Shown: positions 34,813 to 48,000, counted from the stretch's first letter. The stretch: 64,000 nt of DNA from Warburgia ugandensis (GCA_035236585.1 CP141127.1:47630001-47694000); one strand, 5' to 3'. Notes: generated by a model not told the origin, from the letters alone. A program made the numbers and translations.

Positions 34813-36588
34813 CACATCCTAGTTAAAAAAAAATTTCAATATTTAGAAAATTTCCTTTCTTTACTAAAACAATTTTAGAAGAGTAATAATAATATAGATA
34901 TTTAGAAACACCCACCTACAAACTAGAACTTCACAACAAAATCTTCACACATAAAGTAAAATAAAGGAAAGTCCACTAAATCAGTTTTTCCTTTGCCATA
35001 GGAGTTGTCAGTCATAGCTTAAATTACCAAGCAAACATAGTTCTCCATAAGTGATTCAGAATATTTATAAGGTATTAGTGTCAACCTTAAACATACAAAA
35101 AGAGTAACTAAATACCATCTATTACAAAGTTTAACTCCACAAATGAGCAAATACTCTATTGCCTACATATGTCAAAAGGTCACTAGGAGTACTCAATCAC
35201 TATAGCACCTCCTCTCCGACCTCATGCCTCTTTGATGATTCACTTGGAATGTTTGTACAGGAATGAGCACATGAAGCTCACCTTTGAATTAAGGCAATGC
35301 TACTAAGTCTCTTATTTAAAAGGCTTTCAACAACATGGAATATTTAAACAAATGAATAACTTAGCAGTACTATGTCATGCTGGGCCATTTCATGACTATT
35401 GTAAAGGTAAATTAATTTATCATGTTCAATTTTAACTAAAGTAGGTATAACTACAAATATGATTCAAATTAAATGTCAGTCCTAACTTTAACATAAATAT
35501 AATGATGCATTAAAAGATAGAAAACTAATCACGACATGAGTCCTCTTGGAAACCCTGTGATAAGCCCTTGAAGTGAGGAACACAATAATGATGCTAGAGT
35601 AAGGAAAGCAAACCAAGGTTTTTACAACCATGATCACAAAACCATGTAGTACCTGTGCTTTTGCACAAGGTGACCTTCAAGTCCTACCACAAGGACACTA
35701 GCCCAATTATTCTACCAGTAGAGACATCCATTCTAACACATCACATCATGTACTACAAAATACTCTTAGATAGGTCCAACATTCCCAGACATTAATCACA
35801 CATCATGTCCAATGCTCTTGGATAGGGTCCAACACTCTTGGACCATGGCTCAATGCTCCTCAGCCATCATTGGGCCTTAGTGCTACTTAGTGAGTAGACA
35901 CCTCAAGATCTACCTACACGAGTAATAGTCAAGTTATTTTTCCTTAAAATCAAATCAAAACCTCTGAGGCATTACCTCTACTATGTGAATGCTTGCTGTA
36001 AAAACATTTAATCAAATCAACAAATCACCTTCCTACTAGAGTATAACTTGATTCAAGGGCATGTTTAGGTTTTGATTCCATCTCATCAAAAAAGAAGAGA
36101 AAAGTTAAATCTCAAGTAATTCCAAGTTTAAAGCACATCATAAAGAGCCATCCTTATATACCATTCATAAAAGTATCATCACAATTTTACAATGAACCTT
36201 ACCCCTTGCAATAATCATTCACATTCCACCATATATTCCCATTTGCTTAGGATGTAAGTAAAGAAATATTAACTTGTATGATTCTAGACATCACATATCA
36301 CATGTGTATACATATTCATTTGCAATCATATAAACATGAACGAAACAATTTAGCTTTATGTAAGCACCTACTACCATTCAACAATCAAGTTATACATCTT
36401 AAAGCTTTCACTGGTAAACCCTTATATATGCCATGACGTGTCTTGTTTGTGCCAATTTCTAGGAATGCATTGTAGGTTAATCTTGTTAAATTGGTCAAGC
36501 TCATGCTAGAACTATCTAAAGATCTGGTTTTGAAGTATTGGCAGATTGGAAAATGATCTTAGTCTAGTCTAGGCCAAGAGTAAACACG
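34813..36588 (-). mobile_element. LTR-like segment of a Tekay-like remnant (left part)
   Basis: No coding sequence. Its place between the broken Athila integrase and the LARD target site, and a spaced 'ccaatgctcttgga' type repeat near 35760-35870, suggest the 3' LTR of the minus-strand gypsy remnant that resumes at 49784. The assignment is positional; I could not align it to the right-hand side. Confidence 0.35.
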
Positions 36589-36593
36589 GCTTC
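36589..36593. repeat. Target-site duplication GCTTC (left)
   Basis: Identical to 49779-49783 and directly flanks the LARD. Confidence 0.93.
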
Positions 36594-37000
36594 TGTGACG
36601 ACCCGGGTTTTTGAAAACATGATTTGTAAAGTATTTTGAAAGGCAGGGCCCTTAAGAGTGTAAAAAATTTTCGCAAAACAAAACAGCGGAAATTCTTTTC
36701 TTTAGAACTTGTTTTGAAAACCCAAGTCACCACTTCATACATAACATAAGTACAATTTGTGTACAAAATAAAATTCCATTGAAGGAATATACTTTTATTA
36801 AACTCCAGGATCCATCCAGTGGTTCACAAGATGACCAAATCTAGTACAATACTTGTCCAAATTACATAATCCAAAACTCAAGCTCACCATACAATAAAAC
36901 TCTCAACAAAGAAAAATACATGTCTTCAAGGGTATACCTTGAAGATTATTCTCTTCAAGTCTTCTATAGTCTTCAGCTCCTAAGTCTCCTTCCTCGATCC

Positions 37001-37027
37001 GAGATATTGCAACAAGTACAATATCTC
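37001..37027 (-). repeat. Hairpin GAGATATTG / CAATATCTC (left LTR)
   Basis: Perfect 9-bp arms (37001-37009 and 37019-37027) with a 9-base loop, about 410-430 bp from the LTR 3' end. Identical stem in the right LTR. Confidence 0.75.
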
Positions 37028-39759
37028 AACAAGCAATGCTTGGTAGGGGATTCAAGAAACATAATAATTGACAATGTAATTCCAATCCTTCATAATCTCA
37101 TTATCCTCAAACATACTCTTTACTTTGTAAGTTATGTATATCTATATACATACATACCCTTCATGGGTAAACCAATTAAATTTGTGAAAATAGTCAAATA
37201 TCATTCCCAACTAAGTTGATCAATTCTCTTCATTTTGAGAATTTAGTATTACAGCTAATCTCATACTGGGAATTTCCCTTCTTGGGAAACATTGGTAATA
37301 TACAATTACCTAGCATTTCATTATGCTATAACATAAGGCATTTCACTATGCCTGTTCCCATATGCATCATAGTGCAAAATAATCGAAAGGTTGCTATGTC
37401 TTTGCCTCGATCCGTACTAGCGCGCTCGGATAACCGCCTGTTCACCACCGATACCACGGTGGAAAATATTATGTCACCGCCCGTATGGGGGGCAAGACTT
37501 TCACAGTGGTGGCCTTCCCATAATTGCCACCACCCGACTTTTAGCCTCTCATTGGGCAAGGTATCATCATATCATCAAATTTCAAGGAGCGGGTGGCCAA
37601 ACCCTCATAACTCCTCTAGCAATAGCATCCCCTAGGCTCATGCCTATTAAAACAAACTCACAAGCCTCCAAGCTTGTATGTAAAATAGATTTCATATATA
37701 TCAGACCATATGTCTGTTTACTTAGGGCTGAAATATTTTCTAGTTCCCTATTCACTTATAGTTTAGTCCTTAACCATCTTATAGGTGTTTGGTTGGATCA
37801 TAAGGTTTTCAAGAGATTTACTACAAGTATTATCATTACTCTTGTCAACATAAGATCATGAGTACAATCATGAATATCTCATGTAAATGCATTAATCAAA
37901 TCCTCCTACCTTTAAGGATTGATCTCTTTTCCCCAATCTTCCATGATCTTGACCGATGTATGAAATCTGTACATCCATACATATTGTCAATATATAAATT
38001 ATGAACAATCCTATTGATCACTAGATCTGATGTTTAGAATGATCTTTAGATCATTCATATCTAAGTATTTTTCTATCTCTAAGTCTTTGTATGTTCATCT
38101 CCTTGATCTTGATCTTTCATAGATCCTTTGATTGACAATCTACTCATGTTGATAAAGATCAAGGTCCTAGATCTTCTATCATCTAGTTCTTCTTTGATCT
38201 AAGTTCAGTTCTTGGATCATCCCTATGGAGGATGATCTTGGTTTTCTTCCTTGAATCACCTTTGATCAAGGGTTTGGATTATCTAATCTAATGAACTATA
38301 ACAAGTATACTACTAAACATACATACTAAGTACAATATAGTGTTCTTATTCTTATTGTTCTTGATCATCCAAGATCTAATGGATCTTGTTTGATCATCCT
38401 TATCTTACTTACTGTTTTTATTAGGGTTAGGTAATTTACTAACCTTTTATGCTCTTATGATTATTATTCAACCAGTTAATGTGCATGGTTGAAGGTAGCT
38501 TATTCAAGTCTAAATCTAGATTGCTCCTCTTATTTCCAATTGGCTAAGGCTTACTAGTTGAATGGGTGAACACAAAGTGGTTACTTCAATCCTCATGTAA
38601 GGAGGCATTTAGACCTCACAAACGTCAACAGAAGGTAAGGGAAGAGCGAGGCTCTATTAGATAACCCCTTAACCACTATGTTCATCATTCACTAGAATGA
38701 CCATAGCTCAACCTTTCATAAGGTTCCTATAAGCATGTTTACCCTAAGTACTCTTTCTAATGGATTTTAATTAAGTCCATGAATATTTATAATGTCATTC
38801 ATGGGGTTTATTATTCTTTTCCTAATTTGGGCCAAGGATTTGATAATCCTTATATTGTCCTACTAACTATAGCCCTTACTAATTAAGTCCAAAGTACTCC
38901 ATTCTTATTTGTGTCATGAAACTCTACTTTCTCATTAGAATGCATTTTTGATGTTTTATGCTCTTTATCTCATAACAAGTAAATCTACTACTAACATTCA
39001 ACTATAAATGAATTATAAATTTAAAGCATAAAACTACTTAATTTAACATTAAATGAAAATGAGACAAGGTACTTAAATTTACTCTAGCAACTTATGATAA
39101 GAATGAACACATAAACTCTAAATGTTATACTAGCATGCTTTATAACATAATAACATAAAATGAAACTAATTAGATTTACATTTTTAGAAACCTTTACTTA
39201 TGATCCAACCATTTGATCTTAGATCTTTGCCTTTGATTAAGGACTTTAGTTATATTTAGAGAATTTTCTCTATTAAGGTCAAAAGATCACATTGATCTAT
39301 TTTTATCATAATCCATCCATGATTTCCTTGGATTTCATCATATAAACAGTTATTCTTTCCATCGCAAGGATTCGATCACACTTGATCTCATTGATCAAGT
39401 GGGTCCCTTTGTATTTTTTGGGTTTTTCTATCATAAAGGGTAGATCCCTTAATATATCTCATATATATCCAATTTAAACATAGATATAACTTTATTTAAG
39501 TATTAGATCATTATTAAAACATGTTTCTAAGATCTGATCATCTCAGATCTTGAAAATCTATGTAATTGGAAACTTAATTCTTAAATACAGAAAGTTTTTA
39601 TTGAATAACATGTCATTTTTATTATTCCATAAGAAAATAGAGGTTTTAAGCTTTCCATAGCTTCTTTCCGATCTCAATTTGGAGGTCAGATGACTCTGCA
39701 CTGATCCCGAAGTTCACAGTCCTTCCTAGGGCCTAGATTTGATCTGGGCCCAAGGAAAG

Positions 39760-40060
39760 GACGGCCTAGATTAGTCGGGCGGAACGACAGGCGGAACGAA
39801 CCGGCGGAACGAACCAGGCGTCGTCGGGCGCGTCCGCTGGGACGAAATCCCAACGCGCGCCTGCGGGACGGCCACAGACGCGGACGGGACGAGCGGGACG
39901 CCCGTCGTCCGCGCGCGCCCGCAAACCGGCCGTCGCCGCTGGGCGCGTCCGCTCTTCCTTTGGACGGACGAGCCTTCCGTGCGCTTGAACAGACGCTCCA
40001 CGCGTATCGCACGCGCCGTTCCGACGGTGCGTCACGTGGGCGTCGTCTGATCTGGAGATC
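39760..40060. other. CpG-rich segment in LARD LTR (left)
   Basis: About 300 bp of very GC- and CpG-rich DNA in an otherwise AT-rich LTR, with near-tandem GGCGGAACGAACC/GGCGGAACGACAG units at 39779-39818. Overlapping open frames on both strands (up to 168 codons, Arg/Pro/Ser-rich) result from the lack of stop codons in GC-rich DNA. The right LTR frames differ by indels, so they are not conserved proteins. Confidence 0.75.
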
Positions 40061-40701
40061 GGACAGTCCATTCTGGACCGTCCAATCAATCCTCTTGCAA
40101 TTGAGGGCCCAAAAGGTCTCCGATTTTGATGAAACTTCTACCCTAGGGGTTTTGGACCCTTCTGGATCGATTGGTACAGTCAGATTTCTCATCTGAGCAC
40201 TCCATCATCCCTAATTAAGGGTTCTGTTGTTTACTTTATTTTTATCTTTTTATTATCAAAATTAATTACAGTAAAATAAAAATTACATAAAACATTACTA
40301 AAAATATAGGAAAAGGATTTCCACTTACTTGATTGAGGAGAAAACTTGATTTACATGCCCAATTATAATTAATACCTCGTTGATGACGATATAGCCTAAA
40401 ATCCACCTTTCGCGTAAATACCGTTGTTTGAACCGTTGGATCTTGAAATTTCTTTGGGGGTTTTGTAGAATAGATGTGTTGGGATGTTTTGGACGGTGGA
40501 ATTGATGAAATTAGATCTAGAAAAGAGTGCCTAATTGAATTTAGGTCTCTTGTTCTAATCTAAAAAACGCACAAATTGGAAAAAGATTTAGCTCTTGGAA
40601 ATTTTGGGGTTTTGGGAGGGATCCTAGATCTAATTTTTCAAGGGGATTGAAGATAATTTCGTGGGGATTGTATGAGGATTTTTGGAAGATTTTTGGGGTT
40701 G

Positions 40702-40709
40702 TATTTATA
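40702..40709 (-). promoter_or_regulatory. TATA box of LARD LTR (left)
   Basis: TATAAATA on the minus strand, about 610 bp from the LTR 5' end. This would leave a short U3 and about 4 kb of R+U5. Confidence 0.6.
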
Positions 40710-41317
40710 GTCATTTTGGGTCTTTTTTCATGATTATAATATGTATTTTTTTAATATAAAATGGCATGAAAGTCTTTAATGCTCCCATACCTAACCCATG
40801 ACTAGCTGATCTTTGTTGACCCATGTTTCACATGGGCTGCTGATCAAAGTGGTTGTTGGGGACGTGGTGGTCCCCATGTGGGCCCCATGTGGGCCCCACA
40901 TGGTGTAAAAAGTCCGTTTTGCCCTTTATGCATAAAACTTTGGGTTTTATTCCCATGATCTCGGATTTGAGTGTACTTAGTGGCGTTGGATTCGTATTTC
41001 TCAGTACATTCTAAATTTTGATGTTTCATATTTTTATTTTTGGAATATTTTGATTTTTGGGTAAAATTACTATTTTACCCTTTTTGTCCAAAAATGAAAA
41101 ACTTAAGGATTTCTCATCCGAATTCGAAATTTGTCGTGCTTACAGTCATTTTGAAGGGTTTGCTAAGTTTAATTTCAATTTTACATGTCTTATGATTTGA
41201 TTATACTTTTATAAAAAGTATATTTTAAATAACCCTAATATTTCACTCAGAAATATCTAAAACTCAAACTTTATTGATTTTTCTCAATCAATTTACAAAA
41301 AAATGGGGGTTATTACA

Positions 41318-41330
41318 ATCTTCCCCCCTT
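41318..41330 (-). other. LARD polypurine tract
   Basis: The minus strand reads AAGGGGGGAAGAT directly before TGTAATAACCCC of the left LTR. Intact. Confidence 0.88.
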
Positions 41331-44300
41331 ACAATAATTTCGTCCTCGAAATTTGTAATACAACTCACTTAGGAGTTTTCACAATTCTTTCATATCCTTA
41401 CACATGTGGCCTTGCCACTTATGGAAATTCTATTTCCTTTCATCCCTTTTTTTATACTATCTTTTCTCAAAGGTTAAAATGCTCCTCCATGACTAACCTT
41501 AATAATGCTCTATATAATAAAGCTGGTTATTGCTAGAATTTCCCAAAAGATGATTAATAACTCTTATTGAGTTATCCCTTTTTGTTTCAAAACCTTCCAT
41601 TTCACTTGATTGGTAATTTTCACCAATCTTTCCATACTTCACAATTTTCCATTATGCCTTCTATTCCTCATTCTTTTTCAACTTATAAAGTTTTGACATA
41701 GCTTTCCTACTATGTATTAACATATAAAGTTTGGACATAGCTTTCCTACTATGTATAGTCCTTAGACTTCCTATAATACATATTGGTAAGATTCTATAAC
41801 TTCAACTATTGTTCTTTGTAACAACCTTCCAATCTTTGGAAGTAATTTTCTCTTTTCTTATTCTTCCATTATTTGGAAGGGTATACTTTATTTCTTCTTT
41901 ACAGTTCATACTTCTTTACTATTTCCTTCTATTGACAACTTCTTATCAAATTCTGTCCTTCAATAATAGTTTCCTTGTAATATCTTTCCTCATTTCCATC
42001 CATTATTTTTGTAACACCCTTTGAGTACCATTTTATTCATAATACTTGACTTTTTACATTTTTCCATCCAAGATAGTGTCATTTAACTCTGCATATATAT
42101 TCTTGATCCTCTTTTGTTATTTCTTTCTCATAATTAGAACAATATTCAGAACATTCTCACAATCTATGATAATATTTATCTCTTTTCCTCTTATATATAT
42201 ATTTATATGTCATAGGCTTCAAAATTTCTTGATTTTGCATTTCCTCATGCTTCTTTCAAAGCATACCTCATAGCCTTTATCATATCATACTAACTCTTTA
42301 TTTGCGATATTCTTGATAATTTCAATTAAAAGAGTCCATATTGACTTTGTAATCATCCCTTCTCAAATCTTTACAAACACCATAATTTATCAACTAGTCT
42401 TTAATTCTCAACAATTTATTATCAACTCATTTAGGATTTATGTAACCAATGGCAAAACTTCACCAAAAGAATGTCCTTATGTTATAAAATCAATAAGAGA
42501 TATATTTCTCTAATTGTCATTGTCATTTCATATTTTGATCTCATATTCCACCTTTGTTGGGTCAAATTCCATGCTATCCTTAAAATTTATATAACCTAAA
42601 CTTTGCTTTCTTTAATCACATGTACACTTATAAGACAAGTTTTGTAAGTGTCTAACATATATGCCCTGAATGCTCTTGATTTCTTGAAATCTCTTTCCAT
42701 ATATCATTACCACTTCATTCAATATATTTCATTCTCCTCAAATTCATGAACATCTGTTATCTAACTCATAGAACTTTTAAAATTTGTTTTATATTTTATA
42801 CTTTGATGTTGCATTTCCAATTCCCAATTAATAATAAATTTGAAAATGATCATCCTTATAGAGAAAAAGGATACTTAATTTCCTCAACATCATTTATGCA
42901 TCCTTATATTGATTCCTCCTTTTTCTTTTCCTAAAAGAAATTTGTTACTCTCATAATGTAAATTGCTATAATCACTCCATATCCTTAAAAAGTTGTTCTT
43001 TCAACTCATTCATATAATTTGATGTTCTTTTCCTCAACTATTATAGATATTTTCTCATTCAATCTCATGTAAGATTGAAAATCTTCAAACTATCTTAAAA
43101 TTTCTAACCACTTATTTCTCCAACAATTTGGATTTATATCTCATTCACAATCATCTTTAAACTTAAATTCAACAACCAATATTTGTTTTCATTTCTCATG
43201 TTTTATTTCACCTTTCCTTCAAAAAATTATATTTCCCCTTACTATATTTCTTAAATCTTTCAATATCACCAACTCCATCATGTAATTGGAAGTAATATCT
43301 TTATTCATAGTTAGCTCTTCATTTGCCTTGATCAATAAGATGTACTCCTATTCATGATATTCAATGACTATATTTTTCTAATAAATATTTCTGTTTATTT
43401 TCATGTTCCATGACCATGATAATCAATGACTTAATCAATGCTAATCAATGATAGTCCCAAAATTATTTTCAATAGCACGAAAGTTATTATATCAATAATT
43501 ATTTAATCCTTGAAAATCCTCTAGTGCTAATTTCCACAATGATTTGTCATACCTTTATAATTTCTAACTCGGTGATTTCATAATTGTTGTACCATATATA
43601 GAGCTATAATTTTTTTGTTACCCATATATTCTCATGGTTTAATTGTCTTTCTTAATACTTATTTTTGTCCCTTTAACATATCTAACTCTCTTTTTCCTTT
43701 TCATTTTATTCTAATATCAAAGATCATCTCTTCATGTTCTAAAATTTTATCATTTCTCCACTAATTCCTTTGCCTCACTAATTTTGGAGAAAAATACTTG
43801 CTTAACTCCTTACTCATATTTATTTCAAACTATTCTCATTTACAAATTTTGCACTTTCTTACCTATCTCCTTAAATTTCTTTCAAGCCATATCCTCTCTA
43901 TTTTGATGATTAATTTCATTTAACTAATTTTCATAATACTATGCATGTAGCAATTCTAATTCCTACATTTATATTTCTTTATATATGTAATGTTAACTTT
44001 GAATTTTACAATACTTCTAATGTTTTCATCTTTAACACCTATTTCTCATAAATCTCCATTTCATCTTTTCTATAAGGTTAAATTTTTTCTTTTCTTTTTT
44101 TCATCTTCTTTTCCAATTTATCGTTTTTTTTTTTCTCTTTATCTCCATTTCTTCACTTAGTAATGGTTATATACATACTTTACTTAATAATGGTTATATA
44201 CATACTTGTATTAACGTACTTTGTATGTTTACTCAGGACTTTAGGTTAGACCTGAACATCATACCTTACATCTATTGTAATGTTTTTCCTATGGATTTCT

Positions 44301-45040
44301 ATATCTTATTATTCCCTTTATTGGAATTCTTATTTGCTAAGTAGTATTTCTAGTCCTTTCACTAAGTATATCGACTTTCCTTTCACTAAGTAATATCGAC
44401 TTATACTATACTATTCCTTCATTACACTAACTCTTTCTATATTTATTCTTAATTAATGAGTTTAACTCTTTCTATACTCATCCTTCACAAATGAGTTACT
44501 CTTTCTTCACAAATGAGTCTACTCTTTCCATATTCCTCAAATAATGAGTTTAACTCTTTCCTCACTAATGAGTCAACTCTTTACATCCTCTTCAACAAAT
44601 GAGGCTACTCTTTCAAGACTTATCCTTCACTAATGAGTTACCTCCTTTTATACTTATCTCTTAACTAATGAGTTTATCACATAACTCCTTCTCATCAACT
44701 GATAACTTATCTCTTATTCACTCACTTTAGGTTGAACCTGAGCCTGCGTACTTGGTATTTCTACAGAAGATGATGAACCTTGGGTTTGCTATAGGTGAGG
44801 AAGAAGGTTCTTCAACACCCTTGTCATCATCTCTTGTTATCATCTCTTCCACATTGCTCATTGTTACTCTTTCCATATTGTCAACTGGAGTATTTTGAGT
44901 TGCCTATCTTGTGATTCTCTTTGGTGGCATATGTTCAAAATTTCTATCAATCCTCTATACAACTATTTCTATCTTAATCTAGACATGGATTATAATCTCT
45001 CTTTTGGACATATTTGTACTGTACTGTGACTGGATGAATC
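41331..45040 (-). mobile_element. LARD internal domain, non-coding
   Basis: Strongly T/C-rich on the plus strand (A/G-rich in the RNA sense), with no frame above about 80 codons and no recognisable protein motif. Small internal repeats are present: 'acatagctttcctactatgtat' twice near 41690-41760, 'aatggttatatacatact' twice at 44163-44205, and a longer array at 44455-44675. The A-rich RNA sense may act as leader/packaging sequence. Confidence 0.85.
44455..44675. repeat. Eightfold AATGAG array with short dyads, near the LARD PBS
   Basis: AATGAG occurs at 44455, 44490, 44512, 44543, 44567, 44598, 44632 and 44667 (spacing 22-35 bp). Most copies are followed by ACTCTTTC, giving dyads such as GAGTTTAACTC, GAGTTACTC and GAGTCAACTC. 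The array is 0.38-0.6 kb downstream of the PBS in the RNA sense. Confidence 0.75.
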
Positions 45041-45054
45041 GCTCTGATACCAAC
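45041..45054 (-). other. LARD primer-binding site (tRNA-iMet)
   Basis: The minus strand reads GTTGGTATCAGAGC directly after the right LTR's end, an exact match to the usual initiator tRNA-Met PBS. Confidence 0.9.
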
Positions 45055-48000
45055 TGTGACGACCCGGGTTTTTGAAAACATGATTTGTAAAGTATTTTGA
45101 AAGGCAGGGCCCTTAAGAGTGTAAAAAATTTTCGCAAAACAAAACAGCGGAAATTCTTTTCTTTAGAACTTGTTTTGAAAACCCAAGTCACCACTTCATA
45201 CATAACATAAGTACAATTTGTGTACAAAATAAAATTCCATTGAAGGAATATACTTTTATTAAACTCCAGGATCCATCCAGTGGTTCACAGTACAGCCAAA
45301 TCTAGTACAATACTTGTCCAAATTACATAATCCAAAACTCAAGCTCACCATACAATAAAACTCTCAACAAAGAAAAATACATGTCTTCAAGGGTATACCT
45401 TGAAGATTATTCTCTTCAAGTCTTCTATAGTCTTCAGCTCCTAAGTCTCCTTCCTCGATCCGAGATATTGCAACAAGTACAATATCTCAAGAAGCAATGC
45501 TTGGTAGGGGATTCAAGAAACATAATAATTGACAATGTAATTCCAATCCTTCATAATCTCATTATCCTCAAACATACTCTTTACTTTGTAAGTTATGTAT
45601 ATCTATATACATACATACCCTTCATGGGTAAACCAATTAAATTTGTGAAAATAGTCAAATATCATTCCCAACTAAGCCGATCAATTCTCTTCATTTTGAG
45701 AATTTAGTATTACAGCTAATCTCATACTGGGAATTTCCCTTCTTGGGAAACATTGGTAATATACAATTACCTAGCATTTCATTATGCTATAACATAAGGC
45801 ATTTCACTATGCCTGTTCCCATATGCATCATAGTGCAAAATAATCAGAAAGGTTGCTATGTCATAGCCTCGATCCGTACTAGCGCGCTCGGATAACCGCC
45901 TGTTCACCACTGATACCACGGTGGAAAATATTATGTCACTGCCCGTATGGGGGGGCAAGACTTTCACAGTGGTGGCCTTCCCATAATTGCCACCACCCGA
46001 CTTTTAGCCTCTCATTGGGCAAGGTATCATCATATCATCAAATTTCAAGGAGCGGGTGGCCAAACCCTCATAACTCCTCTAGCAATAGCATCCCCTAGGC
46101 TCATGCCTATTAAAACAAACTCACAAGCCTCCAAGCTTGTATGTAAAATAGATTTCATATATATCAGACCATATGTCCGTTTCCTTAGGGCTGAAATATT
46201 TTCTAGTTCCCTATTCACTTATAGTTTAGTCCTTAACCATCTTATAGGTGTTTGGTTGGATCATAAGGTTTTCAAGAGATTTACTACAAGTATTATCATT
46301 ACTCTTGTCAACATAAGATCATGAGTACAATCATGAATATCTCATGTAAATGCATTAATCAAATCCTCCTACCTTTAAGGATTGATCTCTTTTCCCCAAT
46401 CTTCCATGATCTTGACCGATGTATGAAATCAGACATCCATACATATTGTCAATATATAAATTATGAACAATCCTATTGATCACTAGATCTGATGTTTAGA
46501 ATGATCTTTAGATCATTCATATCTAAGTATTTTTCTATCTCTAAGTCTTTGTATGTTCATCTCCTTGATCTTGATCTTTCATAGATCCTTTGATTGACAA
46601 TCTACTCATGTTGATAAAGATCAAGGTCCTAGATCTTCTATCATCTAGTTCTTCTTTGATCTAAGTTCAGTTCTTGGATCATCCCTATGGAGGATGATCT
46701 TGGTTTTCTTCCTTGAATCACCTTTGATCAAGGGTTTGGATTATCTAATCTAATGAACTATAACAAGTATACTACTAAACATACATACTAAGTACAATAT
46801 AGTGTTCTTATTCTTATTGTTCTTGATCATCCAAGATCTAATGGATCTTGTTTGATCATCCTTATCTTACTTACTGTTTTTATTAGGGTTAGGTAATTTA
46901 CTAACCTTTTATGCTCTTATGATTATTATTCAACCAGTTAATGTGCATGGTTGAAGGTAGCTTATTCAAGTCTAAATCTAGACTGCTCCTCTTATTTCCA
47001 ATTGGCTAAGGCTTACTAGTTGAATGGGTGAACACAAAGTGGTTACTTCAATCCTCATGTAAGGAGGCATTTAGACCTCACAAACGTCAACAGAAGGTAA
47101 GGGAAGAGCGAGGCTCTATTAGATAACCCCCTTAACCACTATGTTCATCATTCACTAGAATGACCATAGCTCAACCTTTCATAAGGTTCCTATAAGCATG
47201 TTTACCCTAAGTACTCTTTCTAATGGATTTTAATTAAGTCCATGAATATTTATAATGTCATTCATGGGGTTTATTATTCTTTTCCTAATTTGGGCCAAGG
47301 ATTTGATAATCCTTATATTGTCCTACTAACTATAGCCCTTACTAATTAAGTCCAAAGTACTCCATTCTTATTTGTGTCATGAAACTCTACTTTCTCATTA
47401 GAATGCATTTTTGATGTTTTATGCTCTTTATCTCATAACAAGTAAATCTACTACTAACATTCAACTATAAATGAATTATAAATTTAAAGCATAAAACTAC
47501 TTAATTTAACATTAAATGAAAATGAGACAAGGTACTTAAATTTACTCTAGCAACTTATGATAAGAATGAACACATAAACTCTAAATGTTATACTAGCATG
47601 CTTTATAACATAATAACATAAAATGAAACTAATTAGATTTACATTTTTAGAAACCTTTACTTATGATCCAACCATTTGATCTTAGATCTTTGCCTTTGAT
47701 TAAGGACTTTAGTTATATTTAGAGAATTTTCTCTATTAAGGTCAAAAGATCACATTGATCTATTTTTATCATAATCCATCCATGATTTCCTTGGATTTCA
47801 TCATATAAACAGTTATTCTTTCCATCCCAAGGATTCGATCACACTTGATCTCATTGATCAAGTGGGTCCCTTTGTATTTTTTTGGGTTTTTCTATCATAA
47901 AGGGTAGATCCCTTAATATATCTCATATATATCCAATTTAAACATAGATATAACTTTATTTAAGTATTAGATCATTATTAAAACATGTTTCTAAGATCTG

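Larger units (their letters stand above)
36594..41317 (-). repeat. LARD 3' LTR (left copy, 4724 bp)
   Basis: Plus-strand edges TGTGACGACCC and GGGTTATTACA. Contains the hairpin at 37001-37027, a GATC-rich body (37.9-39.6 kb), a CpG-rich segment (39.76-40.06 kb) and a TATA box at 40702-40709. Differences from the right copy are scattered single bases and short indels. Confidence 0.93.

Noticed and set aside
34813..34830. TCTTT at 34808-34812 and 55662-55666 as the target duplication of the insertion splitting the Athila integrase
   Set aside because: The sequences next to it do not have TG..CA termini, and an alternative LTR edge (TGTAAATCCC, minus strand) ends at 55639, so the exact breakpoints are not settled.
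36920..37635. Frames of 99 and 139 codons repeated in both LARD LTRs
   Set aside because: The repetition is due to the LTR duplication, they are antisense to the element, and the second is interrupted in the right copy.
39686..40192. 168-codon Arg/Pro-rich frame (and 146/140-codon frames in the right LTR)
   Set aside because: CpG-rich DNA lacks stop codons by composition. The two LTR copies shift frame relative to each other through indels, and several frames are open at once.
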